Shown piece after piece: positions 16,036 through 20,013 of a stretch of 20,013 nt of DNA. The notes under the pieces are model-generated. The model was given only the letters and a program-made list of their open reading frames with translations. It searched no databases and was not told the DNA's origin. How positions within the stretch are numbered: the stretch's first letter is position 1; the number at the start of each line of letters is the position of its first letter. Origin of the DNA: DRPN01 sp964383915 (GTDB taxonomy: Bacteria; Bacteroidota; Bacteroidia; Bacteroidales; VadinHA17); the NCBI GenBank assembly GCA_964383915.1, contig CAYLJE010000035.1, positions 1-20,013 on the forward strand, read 5' to 3'. Both the position numbers and the translations under genes were made by a program.

Positions 16036-16155
16036 TGTCGCTTTTACCTGTTTAAAAGGTCATAAAAAGTCCCATGCATATAATCCATGCTGTTTAATGA
16101 AAGTCAAACCAATTCATTATGCGTAAACAACAGAATTACATGCACGGGAACTATT

Positions 16156-16890
16156 TTATTGTTTTAATTTTCTAACCGTAAACTCATCATCCTTTAACCC
16201 CGTATCATATTTTACATCAGACATGATCATCTTTGTTATATGATTTTTTTTAAGATCTTTCATCTCAATTTCTTTAGCGTTCCAGTAATTTCCAACCTTT
16301 TCAAACTGATAGCTGGCTACTTTGATCTTGTTGTTGCCTTTGTCGTAATACTCCATATAAACCGGGTAATATTCGGTTTTGTTAATTTTTACGATAAGTT
16401 TTGAATACTGCGATTTGGGGGATTTGGGTTTTAACTCCAGAACATAAACATCTGACGTAGTCTTAAGAAGGACAGGGGTATATTTTTTAGCATAGGGTTT
16501 TGCCTCCATATCATCATACGAAAAATCCGTTCCGGCAAATTTCTGGCTTTTTACCGAAGAGGAGATTCTTCTTTCTTTTCCAAAAGCCGGCAAGTATAAA
16601 TACATAACATCATTGGGCAATGACAGGGTTGCAATACCCGCTTGTGAAGCCGGAAAAGTGAAGCGAAACAGCCGTTTATCGGTGCCTTTTTGGATCATTG
16701 CAGCTTCACGGATTTTTTCTTTTCCTGTTTTGTCAATCAATACAATTTTCATTTTCCCTGTCATATCTTTTGGGGAATACAGTACATCGTCCATTTTCTT
16801 CAAAATGGCATTTGCATCTTGTGCGTTTGCATTAAAACCCGGGATCAGTAAAAATGCGGTTACAAAAAGTGAATATTTTAAATTTTTCAT
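16156..16890 (-). CDS. LolA-like outer-membrane lipoprotein-sorting/lipid-carrier protein
   Basis: This 244-aa protein has a cleavable signal peptide ending near NANA (residue 23), with no lipobox cysteine, so it should be soluble in the periplasm. The body matches the LolA-like fold: repeated beta-strands carrying long hydrophobic side chains, with the segments MTGKMKIVLID, LFRFTFPA, YLYLPAFGKERR and FAGTDFSYDDME typical of 'outer-membrane lipoprotein-sorting' proteins found beside MMPL pumps. True LolA is about 180-200 aa and works with LolCDE, which is absent here. The gene starts 32 nt after the MMPL permease gene. It probably accepts a lipid or hydrophobic molecule from that permease and carries it across the periplasm. 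Confidence 0.83.
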   Translation of the reverse strand: MKNLKYSLFVTAFLLIPGFNANAQDANAILKKMDDVLYSPKDMTGKMKIVLIDKTGKEKIREAAMIQKGTDKRLFRFTFPASQAGIATLSLPNDVMYLYLPAFGKERRISSSVKSQKFAGTDFSYDDMEAKPYAKKYTPVLLKTTSDVYVLELKPKSPKSQYSKLIVKINKTEYYPVYMEYYDKGNNKIKVASYQFEKVGNYWNAKEIEMKDLKKNHITKMIMSDVKYDTGLKDDEFTVRKLKQ

Positions 16891-16922
16891 TTTACTTAAA
16901 TTTTATGTTAACAATTAAAAAT

Positions 16923-19181
16923 TTAGTTTGCTCTAAGGTTCTTTTTTCTGTATGCAAGTATCCATATTACAGGTAATAATGTTAATGCTCCGAAGCCTGA
17001 GAAAATCATACTAAGGGCTACCAGTAATCCGAAATCCTGTATCGGGGCAATGTGTGAGAACATAAGTACTATGAAACCTGCTGCTACCGATACTACATTT
17101 ATAATAATAGCTTTACCACTTACCATAATGGTATTCTTAACAGATGCATCTACATCGCCTGTTTCTTTTAACATATAAGTTAAATGTGTAATCATGTGGA
17201 TAGAATAGTCGATACCCATGCCGAGGGCAACGCTTGCTACAAGAACCGTGGCGACATTTAAAGAAATTCCCGAAAATCCCATAAAGCCAAATAAAATGAT
17301 GATGGTACCAATGATGGGTAGTGTGGCATAAATACCTTTTAAGAAAGAACGTAAAGTAACAGAAACAATTAAAATGACCAATATAATGGCAATGGCCAGG
17401 CTTCTGTACTGGCTGTTGATCAGGCTATGGTTCAGTTTTACATATACCGATGGAATGCCTGTTAATTCAATTTTGCAGTCTTTTGTGTTGTTTTCTTTAA
17501 TAAACTTATTCATTGAAATGACAAAGTCTTCCATTTCTTCCGTATCATAAGAAGCAAATCTTGTTTGTATGACCCCTTCATCCAAATTGTCCGAAACCAA
17601 CTGGGGCATAATGTCTTGTCCGTCTAAAAGAAACCAGAGTTGTTCAATTTTATTTTTTTTGTCCGGAATTTTCTTGCCCTCGCCCATTACATCGTTCATC
17701 TCCTCGATCAGGTCAGCTACCGATTGGGTATTGTCAATCTTTGGGTTTTCTTTCATGAAATTTTCTGTTTTGATCATGGTTTTTAGAACCCCGGGGCTCT
17801 GCATATCCCCTTTGAAGATTACAAAGACAGGCTGAGAACCTCCAAATTGTTTCTGTATAATGTCTCCTGATACCCTCATCGGATTATTTTTCCGGAAGTA
17901 ATCAGCCATATTAACACTGGTCTTAATATTGAAAATACCTACAAAACTCATGATTATCAGCATGATCCAAAAATATGATATCAAGATCGGGTTCTTTAGT
18001 ATTATATTTGACAAGGGTGAAAGCAGAAACTTCCCCATAAGGGTTTTCTCTGAAATTTTTATTTTTTTCAATTTCTCGGGATTTCTATATATTGAGAAGA
18101 CTGATATTAACGCCGGGACAAATACAATTGAAAGAATCAGGGCAAAGAAAACCCCCAGGGAAGTAAATATTCCGAAATCCCGGATTATGGTAAGGTAAGC
18201 ACCGAAAATAAAAGAAGTGAAACCAAATATGGTGGTAATACCTGACAAAAAAACAGGGGGAATGATATAAGCCAGGGCAATAATCAAAGCTTTTCTCCGG
18301 TCTCTTTCTTTGCACTCGTTTATTTGGTTAACTACGTGAATAGTATAGGCGCTGCCAATAGCAAGTAAGATTATCGGGATATTGTCTGAAATTAATGTGA
18401 GCTCATAGCCCAGTAACTGCATCAAGCCTAAAACCCATACAATAGCAATCCCTGAGGATAATAGAGGGAGTATGACCCCACGGACGGAATGAAAACTTAT
18501 CAGAAGTATAAAAGCGATCATGAGAAATGTAATGGGTAATAAATATCTTAAGTCTGTCATCATTAGTCGTGCGATATCATTCATAATCACAGGCAAGCCG
18601 CTGAAATAAAGTTTTTCCGGTAAGTGGAGCGCCTGAATTTTATCTTTGACCTCTCTTGCCACAACCTGTTGATCAGCATCATCCTGCAGTGTAAACATGA
18701 TAAGCGTGTAGGTGCCATCTTTTGAAACGATGGTTCCCTTGTACATATCTTTTGAAAAGACCCTTCTTTTTAATGCATCTAACTCAGATTTTGTATCAGG
18801 CAGATTGTATTCATCAACAAGTTGTCCTATTTCAATGCCCCCCTCACTGCTCTTAATATCTATCATATTTGTAAGACTCGTGACAGAGGATACTCCTTGC
18901 ATAATTTTCAGTGTGTCAGTAATCTGCCTGACATCTTCCAATACCGGTTTACTAAAAATACTATCGGATTGTAATACAATCATACCCATGGTGTTCCCAC
19001 CATATTTTTTACCAACATTTTTAAATAAAACCGCGATTGAATCATCATCCGGCAGTGAACTGATTATATCCGAGTTTAACCTGATATCTTTAATCTGAAA
19101 ACCAAAAAAAGTTGTTAATACCACAACTACAACAATGATAGGCCATCTTAATCTTACTATTGCTTCTGCTAATTTCTTCAT
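16923..19181 (-). CDS. MMPL/RND-superfamily permease (hydrophobe exporter type)
   Basis: This 752-aa protein has the 12-TM duplicated layout of MMPL/HpnN-like RND proteins, with porter domains much smaller than in AcrB. TM1 is at 12-29, and a periplasmic domain spans about 30-210. Helices 2-6 lie at 213-365 and TM7 at about 400-417; a second periplasmic domain spans about 420-592, with helices 8-12 from 595 to 745. In the second half GMGIDYSIH (654-662) carries the intramembrane Asp658. The matching first-half segment GSAYTIH (276-282) has Ala in that place. Related proteins move hopanoids, sterols, mycolates or other lipids. It follows a TetR gene by 65 nt with no promoter seen between them, and precedes the LolA-like gene. 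Confidence 0.9.
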   Translation of the reverse strand: MKKLAEAIVRLRWPIIVVVVVLTTFFGFQIKDIRLNSDIISSLPDDDSIAVLFKNVGKKYGGNTMGMIVLQSDSIFSKPVLEDVRQITDTLKIMQGVSSVTSLTNMIDIKSSEGGIEIGQLVDEYNLPDTKSELDALKRRVFSKDMYKGTIVSKDGTYTLIMFTLQDDADQQVVAREVKDKIQALHLPEKLYFSGLPVIMNDIARLMMTDLRYLLPITFLMIAFILLISFHSVRGVILPLLSSGIAIVWVLGLMQLLGYELTLISDNIPIILLAIGSAYTIHVVNQINECKERDRRKALIIALAYIIPPVFLSGITTIFGFTSFIFGAYLTIIRDFGIFTSLGVFFALILSIVFVPALISVFSIYRNPEKLKKIKISEKTLMGKFLLSPLSNIILKNPILISYFWIMLIIMSFVGIFNIKTSVNMADYFRKNNPMRVSGDIIQKQFGGSQPVFVIFKGDMQSPGVLKTMIKTENFMKENPKIDNTQSVADLIEEMNDVMGEGKKIPDKKNKIEQLWFLLDGQDIMPQLVSDNLDEGVIQTRFASYDTEEMEDFVISMNKFIKENNTKDCKIELTGIPSVYVKLNHSLINSQYRSLAIAIILVILIVSVTLRSFLKGIYATLPIIGTIIILFGFMGFSGISLNVATVLVASVALGMGIDYSIHMITHLTYMLKETGDVDASVKNTIMVSGKAIIINVVSVAAGFIVLMFSHIAPIQDFGLLVALSMIFSGFGALTLLPVIWILAYRKKNLRAN

Positions 19182-19246
19182 CCTTATCTTATTTGATTAG
19201 CTATTTATACTTATTTTGTTTATTAGTCAGTTCTATGTAAAAAAAA

Positions 19247-19831
19247 TTATTTACCCAATCCTTTTATTAAAATTTTTAACAGGTCATCAAAATACGGTGC
19301 ATATTGTTCATACTTTTCCTGAAGGAAAAAAGGAATTTCCAGGCCTTTCAATACCATGATGAAAACATCCAGCAAAACATTTATGTCCCCCTTTGGTTCC
19401 TCAAAAACTCCCTCTCTGATTCCCTGAAGGATAATCTGCTTAATTTGTTCTTTTTCCCAGGCATCCATTTCATTTCTCAACGTATCAATGAAATCAAAAT
19501 GTTCAAAGAAATCAGCTTTTAATGTTTCATGATAATTGGCCGCTGAATGTAAAACCTCCATCCTTTTAAGCAAATATTTCTTGATTTTTTCGTCAGCATT
19601 TAATTGATCATCCTTCACAATAACCGTTAACTGCGACTTTAAGTTATCAATTTCTGATGCGACAACCTCAGTAAATAATTCTTCCTTGCTTCTAAAATGA
19701 TAATACAACGATCCTTTGGCTTTTCTTGAGATCCTGGCAATTTCATCCATGGATGTTTTGTAGAAGCCATAGCGCCCAAATAACCGGGTAGCTACACTAA
19801 TGATTTTATTTTTCGTCGTTTCATTCGTCAT
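19247..19831 (-). CDS. TetR-family regulator heading the MMPL/LolA-like operon
   Basis: This 194-aa protein starts at the ATG at 19831; an upstream in-frame GTG at 19837 would add only two residues. The HTH is at about 27-47 (core TSMDEIARISRKAKGSLYYHF) and resembles the Y-H-F TetR/AcrR type, more distant from the tandem pair at 13-14 kb. The C-terminal part is helical and should bind a ligand. It lies first in the operon, 65 nt before the MMPL gene. A near-perfect palindrome between its promoter and start codon is the obvious operator, so it probably represses its own operon and is released by a hydrophobic ligand. Confidence 0.9.
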   Translation of the reverse strand: MTNETTKNKIISVATRLFGRYGFYKTSMDEIARISRKAKGSLYYHFRSKEELFTEVVASEIDNLKSQLTVIVKDDQLNADEKIKKYLLKRMEVLHSAANYHETLKADFFEHFDFIDTLRNEMDAWEKEQIKQIILQGIREGVFEEPKGDINVLLDVFIMVLKGLEIPFFLQEKYEQYAPYFDDLLKILIKGLGK

Positions 19832-19843
19832 GATCACACTAAT

Positions 19844-19861
19844 ATAATAATCGACTATTAT
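19844..19861. promoter_or_regulatory. Palindromic candidate operator of the TetR/MMPL operon
   Basis: ATAATAATCGACTATTAT reads the same on both strands at 16 of 18 positions, centred between 19852 and 19853. It lies 13 nt upstream of the TetR ATG and 12 nt downstream of the -7 element, so it covers the likely transcription start and early leader. A minus-strand CGATAA occurs at 19863-19858 and again at 19869-19864. Confidence 0.55.
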
Positions 19862-19873
19862 CGTTTATCGGTG

Positions 19874-19881
19874 CAAATATA
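19874..19881 (-). promoter_or_regulatory. -7 promoter element of the TetR/MMPL operon
   Basis: The minus strand reads TATATTTG, matching TAnnTTTG, 42 nt upstream of the TetR ATG. The -33 region overlaps the divergent element at 19906-19913. No TTTG is present at the usual distance. Confidence 0.55.
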
Positions 19882-19905
19882 AAAATATTTTTCATGAAGT
19901 CTGTG

Positions 19906-19913
19906 TATATTTG
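19906..19913 (+). promoter_or_regulatory. Divergent -7 promoter element facing the right edge
   Basis: The plus strand reads TATATTTG, exactly like the minus-strand element 24 bp away; with flanking bases they form a 10-bp perfect inverted repeat (19872-19881 and 19906-19915). The last 100 bases of the window hold only frames of 15 codons or fewer, so the transcript would serve a gene outside the window or a leader/RNA. Confidence 0.35.
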
Positions 19914-20013
19914 CATGAAAAAATTCAGGTAGTTTTCTAATGAACTTAAATTTATAAACCGATGGCCCCATATTTTAAATATATCAATATGTTATGTAAT
20001 ACAACATAGAAAA

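Noticed and set aside
15860..16126. Plus-strand 88-codon open frame filling the gap between the LolA-like and beta-barrel genes
   Set aside because: No promoter or ribosome-site cue, no recognisable protein pattern, antisense to the likely leader of the barrel gene, and its start codon simply abuts that gene's start. Chance opening in A/T-rich sequence is more likely.
19916..20013. Possible start of a plus-strand gene at the right edge
   Set aside because: The ATG-led frames checked here close within 15 codons before the window ends; no supportable gene.
1..20013. Search for CRISPR arrays, tRNA or rRNA genes, transposases, phage or toxin-antitoxin genes
   Set aside because: None seen: no spaced repeat arrays, no recognisable structural RNA, and all long conserved frames belong to the listed families.

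Overview
The window looks like chromosomal DNA from a member of the Bacteroidota. Three things support this. Several genes are preceded by the Bacteroidota-type -7 promoter element TAnnTTTG. Shine-Dalgarno sequences are essentially absent. The protein types are also typical of the phylum: a MacB/FtsX-like permease ending in NPVDALRYE, a lipoprotein-type RND adaptor, and an NfeD/ClpP-class membrane protease. Genus cannot be assigned from the sequence alone. No rRNA, tRNA, CRISPR array, insertion sequence or phage gene was seen.

Left part (1-7131), ordinary chromosomal genes. The 3' part of an ABC transporter permease enters from the left edge. It is followed by a class IV aminotransferase with its own promoter. 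On the opposite strand, purB (adenylosuccinate lyase) is followed 10 nt later by an MsbA-like ABC half-exporter. Divergent from purB is a full-length NfeD-family membrane serine protease.

Right part (7199-19837), ten consecutive minus-strand genes forming two trans-envelope transport modules, each headed by TetR-type regulators. Module A, in order of transcription, starts at about 19.88 kb: a TetR regulator, a 12-TM MMPL/RND-type permease, a LolA-like periplasmic lipid-carrier-type protein, then after a 296-nt gap an outer-membrane beta-barrel resembling DUF1302. Inner-membrane pump, soluble lipid-binding carrier and outer-membrane barrel together suggest a lipid or hydrophobic-molecule export route. 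Module B starts at about 14.33 kb: two paralogous TetR regulators in tandem, a TolC-type outer-membrane channel, a lipoprotein membrane-fusion adaptor, an AcrB-like RND pump, and a small PII-like protein two bases after the pump. This is a complete tripartite efflux pump with an attached candidate PII-type sensor.

Regulatory DNA is the most distinctive content. A motif of identical sequence and spacing, CATAAAACT-N14-AGTTTTTT, lies just upstream of both paralogous TetR genes. A near-perfect 18-bp palindrome lies between the promoter and the start of the third TetR gene. Two -7 elements there form an exact 10-bp inverted repeat, which suggests divergent transcription off the right edge. An 11-bp direct repeat sits head to tail in the gap before the beta-barrel gene.
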